Shown: positions 16,047 through 24,045, counted from the first letter of the stretch. The stretch is 64,000 bases of DNA from RGIG3701 sp030530205 (GCA_030530205.1 JAUMVK010000005.1:62001-126000), one strand, 5' to 3'. Translations and numbers: made by a program. The notes: generated from the sequence alone by a model not told the origin.

Positions 16047-17158
16047 TTTGCGTTTTCAATAAATTTCTTATGGACTTTATCAATCGTTTTTTGAACCCAG
16101 TGGCGGGCCGAGACGTGCGCCTGTTTGGGTTTGGTATAGAGGGGAAGGAAAGAAATCCTCCTGTGAGAGAGGCGGGAAGAGTCACGGAAATAGACCAAAT
16201 AGCCATAAACGACTGGTTTGGCCTGGAATGTGCCACCTTCTTCAGTTCGAGTCAGGTATTGGTCGTGGGATGCAGGCTTCAATTTAAGCTGAAAGCTCAT
16301 TGGAGTCACTTCTTTCAGATCCCAGTGTTTCGCGATGTAGTGTTCCAGTCCGCCAGCACCACCCCAGGTCTTGATTTCTCCAGGCTTTCCACCCTTTCTC
16401 AAAAGCGAATAAGGTTTGGGATTCATCTCAAAACCCTTCGGGGCCACAATGCGATAGCGGCGATTCTTTTCCCGGAAATCGGCTTTCTTTTGCTCTTTGG
16501 TTCGTTTCAGTTCGGCTTGCTTTGAAGCGTATTTGGCGCGTAGAGTTGTTGCCTTTTGAGCTGCTTTTGCCAGTTGCTTTGGAGTTAAAGAACGACGGTC
16601 ATTTGCCTGTCGTTCGGCCTCACGGATTTGTTTCTGAATCGATTGCAGAGCCTTCCTGCCTTTGGCGGTCTGCTTCTTTAGCATCTCCCTTTCACGTTCA
16701 CGGAGCCGGTCGAGTTTTTTTTGCTCCGATGCACTGAATTTGGAGGTGCCCTTTTTCACCATAGTGCCTGTAAATGTGGGTTTGAATTCCCATTGCCGTT
16801 TACCGGATTTGGTGTGGTAGATGCTTCCATCGGCATTGCGTTTGTACCAGTTTTGGTGCCGTTCCTTCTGCATAAAAGATCCGGAACCCGTAGCCCGATA
16901 GCCGCCATTTATCGACTTCAGATACTCTTCGACTGTCATTCCAGAGTCGATAGGATCACCACCATCTGGGTCAGGGAAGAAAACCCGGTTCGGGACTTCG
17001 ACACGTTCGTAGTTGGTGCCGGGTCTCTGTTTTTCAGGGGGTTGTCGCGTTGCTCTCTTTGGCGCATTATGCAAAGACTTGGCAAGGTAACCAGCGCGGT
17101 TCTTGATTTCGCGTTGGACCTTCGTCTGCATCTTTTTTAATGCGTTGATCGCGTTCAT
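16043..17158 (-). CDS. Phage morphogenesis protein with coiled coil, possibly HK97 gp10-like
   Basis: 371 residues, very basic, with a long helical Lys/Arg/Glu-rich centre (about 150-225). The N-terminal helix (MNAINALKKMQTKVQREIK) and the C-terminal ARHWVQKTIDKVHKKFIE recall the two ends of the gp10/neck family, as if a large insert had been added. Position between the tail terminator-like gene and the tube genes supports a head-tail or tail completion role. It overlaps both neighbours by four bases or fewer. Family assignment is weak. Confidence 0.55.
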   Translation of the reverse strand: MNAINALKKMQTKVQREIKNRAGYLAKSLHNAPKRATRQPPEKQRPGTNYERVEVPNRVFFPDPDGGDPIDSGMTVEEYLKSINGGYRATGSGSFMQKERHQNWYKRNADGSIYHTKSGKRQWEFKPTFTGTMVKKGTSKFSASEQKKLDRLREREREMLKKQTAKGRKALQSIQKQIREAERQANDRRSLTPKQLAKAAQKATTLRAKYASKQAELKRTKEQKKADFREKNRRYRIVAPKGFEMNPKPYSLLRKGGKPGEIKTWGGAGGLEHYIAKHWDLKEVTPMSFQLKLKPASHDQYLTRTEEGGTFQAKPVVYGYLVYFRDSSRLSHRRISFLPLYTKPKQAHVSARHWVQKTIDKVHKKFIENAK

Positions 17159-17622
17159 AGATAACGGGGAACCCGAACAGTCAGGGACATTTCAAAGGAA
17201 AAGAAGTGATGGTCGATTAGTTCGTCGATCTCGAACGGTCTGTTTCCAATGGTCACGGCCTGTTCCAGAAAGACCATCTCCAAATCATCCTTTGTGATGG
17301 AACGCAGCGAGAAGTGATCACCAAGAGAGGGAAGCAGGTTAAGCAGTTGGTCGAGGTGCGTGTTACGCTCCGTTTCATCCTGCTCTTGAATAGGCTCCAA
17401 AAGGATAACGGAAAAATCATACGTGTCCCAGATCTTCCGTGAGTTGATTTGTTCACGTCCTTGCCCGGTCATCGTAACCAGGATCTTCCGTTCTGAAACG
17501 TCAGCGAAATGGGACTGAGGGTCGTAGGTGCGAATCACAGTCGGAGCCGTACCGTTTGGTGGGGTCAATACCGTCGCAACTTCGTCACATAAGGTTTGCC
17601 AAACTACGGCGGGCGCTATCAT
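17155..17622 (-). CDS. Phage tail terminator-like protein
   Basis: 155 residues, probably an alpha/beta protein, with an opening (VVWQTLCDEVATVL) similar in style to tail terminator proteins of the lambda gpU/HK97 gp11 kind. It lies between the capsid and tube genes, the usual place for tail completion genes. It overlaps both neighbours by four bases. I rely mainly on order and size. Confidence 0.55.
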   Translation of the reverse strand: MIAPAVVWQTLCDEVATVLTPPNGTAPTVIRTYDPQSHFADVSERKILVTMTGQGREQINSRKIWDTYDFSVILLEPIQEQDETERNTHLDQLLNLLPSLGDHFSLRSITKDDLEMVFLEQAVTIGNRPFEIDELIDHHFFSFEMSLTVRVPRYL

Positions 17623-17846
17623 TCCACGGCCTCTTGAATGAGTTTACAGATTTCGTGGACCACAACAGGGTCGGTTAGCAAGACGTTAGCAACGTACCAG
17701 GCAGCATCGTCGATTTTGGTATCTGTGGCTTTGACCTGCTTTTCGAGCTTCTCAAGCGTCGCGGCAATGATGGCCGTGATGTTTTCTTCCGTGAGCTGCT
17801 TCTTGAGGATAGATTTAATTTGGGATTCGAGCCATTCTTTCAACAT
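17619..17846 (-). CDS. Small helical phage protein
   Basis: 75 residues, almost wholly helical and rich in Glu and Lys; no family recognised. It has a good AGGTG ribosome site and overlaps the next gene by four bases. It may be a connector or assembly factor, since it sits between capsid decoration and tail completion genes. No membrane segment or cysteine cluster is seen. Confidence 0.65.
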   Translation of the reverse strand: MLKEWLESQIKSILKKQLTEENITAIIAATLEKLEKQVKATDTKIDDAAWYVANVLLTDPVVVHEICKLIQEAVE

Positions 17847-17863
17847 GATTTCACCTGTATTTT

Positions 17864-17898
17864 GGTTATTAAAAACGGGGGCGGTGATTTGCCACCCC
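17864..17898 (-). terminator. Terminator merged with dispersed motif site 3
   Basis: On the minus strand a GGGGTGG/CCGCCCC stem (17878-17898) is followed directly by CGTTTTTAATAACC (17864-17877), so the motif supplies the T-run. It lies between the capsid decoration genes and the tail completion genes. Confidence 0.6.
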
Positions 17899-17911
17899 TT
17901 TTGACCTTGAT

Positions 17912-18238
17912 TTACTGAATGATGACATCGATGTCCTTATCCGTCGCGGCAATTCCGGTCATCAAATAACCGACAAGGGTGTTAGTCGATTTGGTGAAAG
18001 TCAGAACGCCTTCGGACGTGATGTAAACAGCGGTCCCCTGGTCCTTGGCTGCGCCAGCGGCTTCAGCGAGAGTAAAACCATAATGAGAGCGAGGGCCACC
18101 GAAAAATACCCACGAGGGCTGGTTCGCGGGGGCGAATTGGCGGGTCACACCAACAAGACCCCCTGAAACAATGATAGTGTTGGGTTCCACATCAGCCGAG
18201 GGCGTGTAGAGGAAACCATCAATATTACCTAAGAACAT
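17912..18238 (-). CDS. DUF2190-type capsid decoration (cement) protein, copy 2
   Basis: 108 residues, similar in layout to the next upstream gene. The opening (FLGNIDGFLYTPSADVEPN) and the GGLVGVTRQFA segment match the DUF2190 family, whose members bind the outside of the capsid. The start has a TAGGAG site. Two unequal copies in a row suggest two different surface positions or a recent duplication. Confidence 0.75.
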   Translation of the reverse strand: MFLGNIDGFLYTPSADVEPNTIIVSGGLVGVTRQFAPANQPSWVFFGGPRSHYGFTLAEAAGAAKDQGTAVYITSEGVLTFTKSTNTLVGYLMTGIAATDKDIDVIIQ

Positions 18239-18259
18239 AATTTAATCTCCTATAGGATG

Positions 18260-18287
18260 AGGGGTGGCTATTAATAGCCAACCCCTG
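18260..18287. promoter_or_regulatory. Hairpin between the decoration genes
   Basis: A stem of AGGGGT/ACCCCT with an inner GGCTATTAATAGCC palindrome. The centre resembles the dispersed motif with one base pair changed on each side. It may lower expression of the second decoration gene. Confidence 0.5.
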
Positions 18288-18300
18288 AATTTAAGAATTA

Positions 18301-18711
18301 TCAGCCGCCTTCAGCATCCGGGGTTTCCGGTTCATCCGGCGTTTCCGGTTCAGCGGGAACGACATAGACAACCGAGTATCCGGCCAGCAGGATCAGAGCT
18401 TCGGCATCCGTAGTCTGGGCGCCTTCCCAGAACACGCCGATGATGGAATCGCCAGCGGCGGCAGGGGCAATCTTGCCAGCGTCATTGATCGTTGCCAGAG
18501 CGCCACGGTCAACGTTCGCTTCAAGACCGGTCGCAAGCGGGAGGCTATACACCGAACTCTGCCCTGTCATAAAAGCCATCACGGTTCCACCAGCCGGGCA
18601 GGAATCGCGAGTGACTCCGAGCAAGGCGCCGACTTGAACCACGGTGTTCGCCGGGGTATCGGCTACCGGAGTGTACCGGAACGTTTCAACATTACCTTCA
18701 AAACGAGCCAT
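18301..18711 (-). CDS. DUF2190-type capsid decoration (cement) protein, copy 1
   Basis: 136 residues. The N-terminal 110 match the DUF2190 layout (FEGNVETFRYTPVADTPAN, then GALLGVTRDS); a short acidic Pro/Glu repeat tail (PETPDEPETPDAEGG) is added. A very strong AGGAGGTG site suggests high expression, as needed for a capsid surface protein. It follows the capsid gene directly. Confidence 0.8.
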   Translation of the reverse strand: MARFEGNVETFRYTPVADTPANTVVQVGALLGVTRDSCPAGGTVMAFMTGQSSVYSLPLATGLEANVDRGALATINDAGKIAPAAAGDSIIGVFWEGAQTTDAEALILLAGYSVVYVVPAEPETPDEPETPDAEGG

Positions 18712-18724
18712 CTAGCACCTCCTA

Positions 18725-20137
18725 TCAGTTACCAGCGCCAGTCGAGTAAACGGCGGCGAGTTTGTCGGTGTAGGCGTAGAAGCCGATGGTTGCCATTGCG
18801 CGGATGTTGAGTTCGTCCTTGTGACCGTACCAAGTCTCCTTGATTGCCGGGGTTTCAAAGCCATTGAGAACGCCGTATTCACCGAGCGGATATTTCTGCA
18901 TGTCGCCGATAAGGAACCAGCCCGTATTAGAGTTGGTGAAACCGCCTTCCGCGCCAAGGTTCGGGTCCGCGATGACATCGTATTTCCCGATGTGAACGTT
19001 CCCTTCCGTGGTTTCTTTGCCAGCCCACGGCCAGTTGAAGATGTTCAGCGCAACGTCTTCCAGAGCAGAAGGAACCAACAGGGCTTTCGCCGGGGTATGC
19101 AAGAAGCGTCCGTTCGCATTTTTCTGCGAAGAGAACGCCGTTTTTGCGGCAGAGATACCGTCGACAGTCAACGGGCTGGTGATCTTGTTCTTCTTGGCAG
19201 TCGTGTAATTAGTGTTCACGCAAGCCCAGAACGTGGTCCAGAACTTCGCCATCTGGGAATCCACGATGATGTCGAGCAGGTCATCGCCGATCCGGTCAAT
19301 GGCTCCGAGGTCATCATTGATTTGATTTTCAAACGAGATGGCGGCGGTCAGCCCCTGACGGTCCACGTTGAATTTCGCGCCGCTGGACTTGAGAGCAACC
19401 ACTGGGAAGTCTTCGTTTTCCACGAGGTCTTTGGCCTTGCCGAGAACATCAAAGTCAACGGTCGCAACCTGATTGAAGTCGCGGACAGTGCGTTTCCGGT
19501 ACAGCTTCTGCCACATCGGTTCGAGCAGTTCATAACGGTAACGCATCTGCTTGTCGATGATCGGCGAGAACACATTGACGTCACCAAAGGTTTTAGTGCC
19601 GACATTCGAGGCTTTCAGCAGTTCACTGTAGGCGCGGACGATAGTATGAGGATTCCGATAGTCGGGCTTGATTCCGCTTGCGTGGAGGGCTTCGCCCATA
19701 GCGCTGAGAATCGAGGCTTCACCGGCCTTTTTGTCAGCGAGGTCGACACAGCGTTTGGTGTAACCATTTTCGATGAGCCACTCACCGGGAACACCCAGAT
19801 TCAACAGGGCGGAAGCCTGAAAGATTTCGGCACCAGTCGGGGCCGGTTCCGCTTTCTGCGCCGAGTATTTCGGAACATTCAGCGAGGGGAAGACCCGGGT
19901 CAGGGCCGAGGCTTTGACTTCCTCTTTGACCTCTTCCACTGGCGGTTCCGCCGGGATCGAGGCGGCGACGGCTTCGCCTTCCTCCTCATTGCAAGTTTCA
20001 GCTTCCACAGCTTCATTGGCCGGGTCGCCTTCGGGGGTGTTCATGGCGTTGAAGAGAGACTCCAACGCAGTTTTGTTTGCTTCGTCAAGAGTGGACAGGT
20101 CGAACCCCTTAGAAGCGCAGAATTCGTTAAAATCCAT
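18725..20137 (-). CDS. Internal start: scaffold plus major capsid protein
   Basis: Within the fusion gene, an AGGAG (20146-20150) lies eight bases before an in-frame ATG (20135-20137), giving a 470-residue product starting MDFNEFCASKGFDL. This is the best-placed ribosome site in the head region and occurs exactly at the domain border. I infer that most capsid protein comes from this start, with the N-terminal linker acting as a delta-domain scaffold. Confidence 0.7.
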   Translation of the reverse strand: MDFNEFCASKGFDLSTLDEANKTALESLFNAMNTPEGDPANEAVEAETCNEEEGEAVAASIPAEPPVEEVKEEVKASALTRVFPSLNVPKYSAQKAEPAPTGAEIFQASALLNLGVPGEWLIENGYTKRCVDLADKKAGEASILSAMGEALHASGIKPDYRNPHTIVRAYSELLKASNVGTKTFGDVNVFSPIIDKQMRYRYELLEPMWQKLYRKRTVRDFNQVATVDFDVLGKAKDLVENEDFPVVALKSSGAKFNVDRQGLTAAISFENQINDDLGAIDRIGDDLLDIIVDSQMAKFWTTFWACVNTNYTTAKKNKITSPLTVDGISAAKTAFSSQKNANGRFLHTPAKALLVPSALEDVALNIFNWPWAGKETTEGNVHIGKYDVIADPNLGAEGGFTNSNTGWFLIGDMQKYPLGEYGVLNGFETPAIKETWYGHKDELNIRAMATIGFYAYTDKLAAVYSTGAGN

Positions 20138-20722
20138 AGTATTAACTCCTATAAGAGTAGCAAGAAGAACTTCCGTTTGGGGGTCCGCCCCAGCAGGAAC
20201 GATTGAGATTTCGCGGATAGCGAGGTTATGAAGAATGATGTAAGGTCCAGCCAGTGTCTGACCGTTGATTTCACGGTATTCACCGGCAGGGACGATTTCT
20301 TTAGTGGTCGGGTCAATAAGTCCAGAGCCTATTGATGCTTGCCATCGGGCTCCAGCTTTGAATGAGGTTATGACTTCTTTACTCCAGTCAGATGGCGATT
20401 CAAGTAAGCCTTCGGCTACAACGGTTTCACCATCACATTTTACCGAATAGGTGTGTCCCAGACGATACTCAGGATTATGCGAGTACAGAATCGGAACGTT
20501 TTCTTCAATCTGGACCGTATCGAGGTCCACCACGGTAGGGAATGAGGTTCCAGCCGCGTAGGTTTCATCACCAATCGTAAGTGGTTCAGGAATCGTTATT
20601 CCAGAGGTAAAGAGCTTACCTCCAGAGTACGCCGGAACGAATTTAACCTTCCGGGGTTTCGTCTCCAGAAGATTCGCCTGAAGCGTCTCCTGATCCGACA
20701 GTTTGCAGAAGAGACTTCTCAT
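18725..20722 (-). CDS. Fused prohead protease and major capsid protein
   Basis: 665 residues. Residues 1-190 are a phage prohead protease of the HK97/U35 kind: catalytic His82 in YSHNPEYRLGH and Ser130 in ARWQASIGSG. Residues 196-310 form an acidic, helical scaffold-like linker, and 330-665 the HK97-fold capsid protein. Protease, scaffold and shell are normally separate genes. The start overlaps the portal gene by 75-80 bases and has no ribosome site, so the full fusion relies on coupling. A strong internal site before the Met at 20137 would give a separate scaffold-capsid product, so the fusion may be the minor form. Confidence 0.88.
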   Translation of the reverse strand: MRSLFCKLSDQETLQANLLETKPRKVKFVPAYSGGKLFTSGITIPEPLTIGDETYAAGTSFPTVVDLDTVQIEENVPILYSHNPEYRLGHTYSVKCDGETVVAEGLLESPSDWSKEVITSFKAGARWQASIGSGLIDPTTKEIVPAGEYREINGQTLAGPYIILHNLAIREISIVPAGADPQTEVLLATLIGVNTMDFNEFCASKGFDLSTLDEANKTALESLFNAMNTPEGDPANEAVEAETCNEEEGEAVAASIPAEPPVEEVKEEVKASALTRVFPSLNVPKYSAQKAEPAPTGAEIFQASALLNLGVPGEWLIENGYTKRCVDLADKKAGEASILSAMGEALHASGIKPDYRNPHTIVRAYSELLKASNVGTKTFGDVNVFSPIIDKQMRYRYELLEPMWQKLYRKRTVRDFNQVATVDFDVLGKAKDLVENEDFPVVALKSSGAKFNVDRQGLTAAISFENQINDDLGAIDRIGDDLLDIIVDSQMAKFWTTFWACVNTNYTTAKKNKITSPLTVDGISAAKTAFSSQKNANGRFLHTPAKALLVPSALEDVALNIFNWPWAGKETTEGNVHIGKYDVIADPNLGAEGGFTNSNTGWFLIGDMQKYPLGEYGVLNGFETPAIKETWYGHKDELNIRAMATIGFYAYTDKLAAVYSTGAGN

Positions 20723-22109
20723 ATTTTAATTGCTCCAAATGCTTGGTGTAGTCAATGCCGTGCCGCTTACAATACTCCTTCTGAGTCATCAAGCCAGACT
20801 GCAAGAGTTGAACTTCCGCCGAGGCGTTTTGAATTCGGTCAACCTGTTCAAGAATCTGCGGGAAGTACCAGTCAGCCGGGAGATCGTTTGGGTCGTATTG
20901 TTCAAGAATCGCTTTCGCATCGGTATTTCCAGCTTCGGCGGCAGAGGCAACAGCGGCGGCGAGCATACGCTGAAGAACGGAACGTAGCTTCGTCTGGCAA
21001 GCTCCGGACCATCGATAGAACATCATGTAGTCCAACTGTGCCGAGCTAAAATTGTAAGACGAGGAATCCGCCGTTACAACGTTTCGGGGCTCACCAACTC
21101 CGGCTCCGATTTCCGACAGATACGTCATTTTGTTGTCGTGAAAAGCGGAAGTCGGGTGTTCGGATTTGACTTGCGTGGCTTCCATTCCTTGAGCGAGGAA
21201 AGTCATCCCGCCGTCCTCCGGAATCGGGATGGTCTTGAAGGCGGTGATTCGATTGTCTTCACCGTTCACGTAGCCTTCAGGGACGGCCTGAAAGTATTCA
21301 AATGCTTCGAGCGGAGTCTTGACCACGAGGTTCATTTTCGCCGCGAGCTCCCAAGCATTCAGGGAGGCGCGGCCGATGCGTTGAAGCGAGCTCAGCGTCT
21401 CCAAGACCGACTGAAGAAGCGGAAGGCCGCGTTTTTGATTCACTACATCATCGAGGAAGAAGTGGACCATTAAATCAGCCGGGAGTTCGACAAAATCAGT
21501 GCTAAGGCCATAAATGGGATTGACCGGCTCTTTCGCGACACTGTAAGAAACCGGGTCATTGAATATATTGTAGGTGATTCCTTCAAGACGGTCGGGATTA
21601 CTACCAGCAGTGTATGGGTCGCGGATACGCCGGGCTTCAATCAGTTCAATATCCAAGCCACCGGGGATAGTGGGATGATTAAAGAAAGCGATAAAGGCTT
21701 CGCCGTCATAGAATAAAGATTCGAGAGCGATGTGGAGCTTCCAGTCTAAATTCACTGCCTTACGCCATCTGGAAAACAGGGCTTCAATCTTATTATTAAG
21801 CTCCTCGTCCGGAGTGTTAATCTGCAAGGCAGGGCCATTTCCATATACCCCCAAACTGAAGTTTCGTGCGGCGTTTCTGGCGTAGGGATTGTCGAGGTAT
21901 TCTTTCTTACACCAACTTCTCAAACGGCTCCGTTCTGCTTCTGAAACAATCAAAGCCGTAGGTATGTCAAAGCCGTCCTTCGAGATGTGGTCGTGCGCCC
22001 GTGCCGCTGGTTCGGTGGAACGTAAGATACCCGCCGCCAGACGGTTAGAGGGTCGGCGGGCTTTTGAAAACGGCTTGAAAAGAGAGGAGAGGAAGGAAGG
22101 ACGTTTCAT
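20643..22109 (-). CDS. Phage portal protein (lambda family)
   Basis: 488 residues from the ATG at 22109, which overlaps the upstream TAA. The order of motifs (KKEYLDNPYARNAARNF, FYDGEAFIAFF, DDVVNQKRGLPLLQSVL, GEPRNVVTADSSSYNFSSAQ) is that of the lambda-type portal family. The protein forms the dodecameric ring at one capsid vertex through which DNA enters. Length is normal for the family. The C terminus overlaps the start of the protease-capsid fusion. Confidence 0.92.
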   Translation of the reverse strand: MKRPSFLSSLFKPFSKARRPSNRLAAGILRSTEPAARAHDHISKDGFDIPTALIVSEAERSRLRSWCKKEYLDNPYARNAARNFSLGVYGNGPALQINTPDEELNNKIEALFSRWRKAVNLDWKLHIALESLFYDGEAFIAFFNHPTIPGGLDIELIEARRIRDPYTAGSNPDRLEGITYNIFNDPVSYSVAKEPVNPIYGLSTDFVELPADLMVHFFLDDVVNQKRGLPLLQSVLETLSSLQRIGRASLNAWELAAKMNLVVKTPLEAFEYFQAVPEGYVNGEDNRITAFKTIPIPEDGGMTFLAQGMEATQVKSEHPTSAFHDNKMTYLSEIGAGVGEPRNVVTADSSSYNFSSAQLDYMMFYRWSGACQTKLRSVLQRMLAAAVASAAEAGNTDAKAILEQYDPNDLPADWYFPQILEQVDRIQNASAEVQLLQSGLMTQKEYCKRHGIDYTKHLEQLKYEKSLLQTVGSGDASGESSGDETPEG

Positions 22110-22324
22110 TATTTCCAATTAAAAAAGCTAATCGGGAATTTCTTGATTTCGGATTTCTTGAGTTCATCGAGCAGTATCTTGCGGTCCGAGGCGCTCATTC
22201 GGGTGACGTTCATGCCGTCCACGGAGGTAGATTGAACACCACTAACAGCGGCTTTGGCCATAGCGTCCAGGGCTTGTTCCACAGGTGGAGGAGAAGTTGG
22301 GTTTGAGACGGGTTCGTTAGACAT
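22109..22324 (-). CDS. gpW-like head-tail connector
   Basis: 71 residues. The pattern AMAKAAVSGVQSTSVDGMNV followed by a short helix matches the small gpW family, which closes the portal after packaging. Lambda W is 68 residues and also lies directly before the portal gene, which fits. Start lacks a clear ribosome site. The TAA overlaps the portal ATG. Confidence 0.7.
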   Translation of the reverse strand: MSNEPVSNPTSPPPVEQALDAMAKAAVSGVQSTSVDGMNVTRMSASDRKILLDELKKSEIKKFPISFFNWK

Positions 22325-22397
22325 GAGATTGATTAGTGGTTATGAGAAAAACCTAAAGGATTGGGAGCTAATAAGAGCTCTTTATTTCCAGGATAAG

Positions 22398-22468
22398 CAT
22401 ACCGGAGAGGATTTGAACCCTTGTCTTGTGATTTGGAGTCACAGGTCCTGCCACTGAACGACCGGCAT
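22398..22468 (-). tRNA. tRNA-Trp(CCA), phage-encoded
   Basis: 71 bases with a full cloverleaf: acceptor ATGCCGG/CCGGTAT with one G-T pair, D-arm, anticodon stem TGTGA/TCACA, loop CTCCAAA with anticodon CCA (complement of 22434-22436) and a T-arm with GGTTCAAATCC. CCA end is not encoded. The T stem has one mismatch. It lies in the structural operon between the BRO-N gene and the gpW-like gene. An acceptor starting A-T instead of G-C is unusual. Confidence 0.85.
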
Positions 22469-22472
22469 AAAT

Positions 22473-22486
22473 GGTTGTTAGAAACG
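22473..22486 (-). promoter_or_regulatory. Dispersed motif site 4, before tRNA-Trp
   Basis: Reads CGTTTCTAACAACC on the minus strand, the direction of transcription, four bases before the tRNA 5' end. Confidence 0.6.
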
Positions 22487-22524
22487 GAGGGCCCAAGGCA
22501 ATACAGCAAACATCGGCTTGTGGA

Positions 22525-22977
22525 TCAGCTAATCAGTTTGAGGAGATATTCAGCAAGGCCAACACCGATCACCCATACAGCCCATGCAAGAATTAGGCTG
22601 GCTCCCGCTTTTGTCCAGAATAGAAACCATTCCGGGATGTTGAATTCACGATCTGCTGCGGGGATCTCATCTGAGTTTTTCACTTTGGGGACAATTTTCA
22701 TTGCCCAATCAACAAATGGCCTTCGGCTTGCATCTTTGGTGGTGGACCAAATCTTGAACAGACCGTTAAAAGGGATCAACCAGCCGTAATCCTTCTCGAA
22801 AAGGGCGGTGCTGGGAATAATGTCTTCAGCAGCGGCATCAAACGCATTTTGGGGAAGGATCCCACCCAGTCCGGTCAATACATCGTCGAGCAGGAAATAA
22901 ACGGTTCCTCTTGAACCTATACAACCGTGGAGAGTGCCAAACTGCCGGTCATAATACACATGGAATGGTGTAAACAT
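22525..22977 (-). CDS. BRO-N domain protein with a C-terminal membrane segment
   Basis: 150 residues from the ATG at 22977 (AAGGGGG site). Residues 1-100 resemble the BRO-N domain of phage antirepressors: an opening beta hairpin, FLLDDVLTGLGG, and the GLFKIWSTTKDASRRPFVDW block near the end. The usual DNA- or repressor-binding C-terminal domain is replaced by a single hydrophobic helix (about 122-145, LILAWAVWVIGVGLA). A membrane-tethered BRO-N protein is uncommon; it could act in lysis timing or superinfection exclusion. It is the first gene of the leftward late operon, behind a long structured leader. Confidence 0.65.
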   Translation of the reverse strand: MFTPFHVYYDRQFGTLHGCIGSRGTVYFLLDDVLTGLGGILPQNAFDAAAEDIIPSTALFEKDYGWLIPFNGLFKIWSTTKDASRRPFVDWAMKIVPKVKNSDEIPAADREFNIPEWFLFWTKAGASLILAWAVWVIGVGLAEYLLKLIS

Positions 22978-23306
22978 GATTCCCCCTTTCGTCATGGATT
23001 CAAAAGAACGTCCGCACAATTCGGGATCTCTTTGGTTTGGACCACGCTAAAAGGAATGGGAAGATATTTGCTTACACGGTTGAAATGGATCGATAGCATA
23101 TCAGTTTTCCTGTAAAAGTTTTGGTGGTCCCTGAAGATTGAAGGAGAACCCCTGGGGAAGGAACCACTGATGAAAAGGAAACCCAGGGGTCTCCTGTGAA
23201 TTGGCCATATTACATCGTGCTGGGAAACGCGCCAATTTTTATTTTCTTTAAGAGGGGAACCCGGTAAAACTTTGAGATGCCGGGTGTTTGTTTCTTTTCA
23301 CCCCTC
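22978..23306 (-). ncRNA. Structured leader of the leftward structural operon
   Basis: About 0.3 kb without a gene, read leftward from the promoter at 23.3 kb. It forms two strong hairpins. The first has outer arms 23252-23257/23301-23306 and inner arms 23260-23264/23280-23284. The second pairs 23143-23156 with 23182-23194 (GGAGA and CCCCTGGG on one side). Such a leader before a 15-kb operon recalls the put antitermination RNAs of phage HK022. That role is an inference. Confidence 0.5.
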
Positions 23307-23408
23307 TATACTATTATACGTATCCAGTTGTAAAATTTTATGATAATTTTTAGTACTCTTACCAAAGAAGTTAAAAGAAGAATCAACTGTAAAACGTATA
23401 ATATTATA
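23307..23408. promoter_or_regulatory. Mirror-image divergent promoter region
   Basis: Two inverted copies of the same element (23307-23330 on minus and 23384-23408 on plus) both read CAACTG, a short spacer, then ACGTATAATA, and then TATAGAG. The TATAAT box is clear on both sides (23397-23402 on plus). No canonical -35 is present in either direction. The arrangement would start both late operons from one control region. Confidence 0.65.
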
Positions 23409-23451
23409 GAGCGATAATATTCTATTAAAATGTTCTCTTGGAGGTTCTTTT

Positions 23452-24045
23452 ATGTTAAGATTTCTCTCTTTTGCGCTCGTATTTCTGAGTACGAGCGGGG
23501 TTTTTGGAGCCGTCACAGGACCTTCAGAGGTTCAGCCTGGTGAGCTGGTGACGTTCACTTCTGACGTGGCTGGGGATTTTATGGTTTATCCGCCCGGAAA
23601 GGGACAATTTGTGAAGGATTCTGATAAACTTCACATCTATTTCGTCTCCACAAAGCCCGGTCCTTTTTCCCTGATCCATTTCGGGGTACAAAGCGGTGAG
23701 CCGGTCATCACCACTCACGATTTTGTCGTGGGAGATACACAGCCGGAACCGGAACCATTACCAGATATAAAGGGTCTGAATCAGGCTGAGAAAGAGGCGG
23801 TGATTTACGCCTTGACCTATACCATCACTTCTATTGAAAATGGAAGTGTCTCAACTCCTCAAGGGGCAAGGTCCACGTTCAAGCAGACTTTGACGCAAAA
23901 AGGCCAAGTTTGCAACGGGTATGAATGCAAGTTACGTCCTGCGCTGAGTGATTTATTAAATGAATGGTCTGCAAAGACGAATTTTGAGTCACTCGATGCA
24001 ATGAAGAATTCCTTTGAAGAATTTCTGAAGGAGGTGCGAAAATGA
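23452..24045 (+). CDS. Secreted phage protein with Ig/PKD-like domain
   Basis: 197 residues with a clear signal peptide (MLRFLSFALVFLSTSGVFGA). The mature part opens with a beta domain like an Ig or PKD fold (about 20-95), then a Pro/Glu linker (QPEPEPLPD) and a helical C-terminal domain. A strong TTGGAGG site precedes the start. Its stop overlaps the peptidase start (ATGA). Secreted small proteins beside a holin-like gene may be spanin-like or help an endolysin reach its target; function is not recognised. Confidence 0.7.
   Translation: MLRFLSFALVFLSTSGVFGAVTGPSEVQPGELVTFTSDVAGDFMVYPPGKGQFVKDSDKLHIYFVSTKPGPFSLIHFGVQSGEPVITTHDFVVGDTQPEPEPLPDIKGLNQAEKEAVIYALTYTITSIENGSVSTPQGARSTFKQTLTQKGQVCNGYECKLRPALSDLLNEWSAKTNFESLDAMKNSFEEFLKEVRK

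Noticed and set aside
18821..20206. 461-codon open frame on the plus strand inside the capsid gene
   Set aside because: It is the antisense of a well-supported capsid fusion, has no ribosome site and resembles no family.
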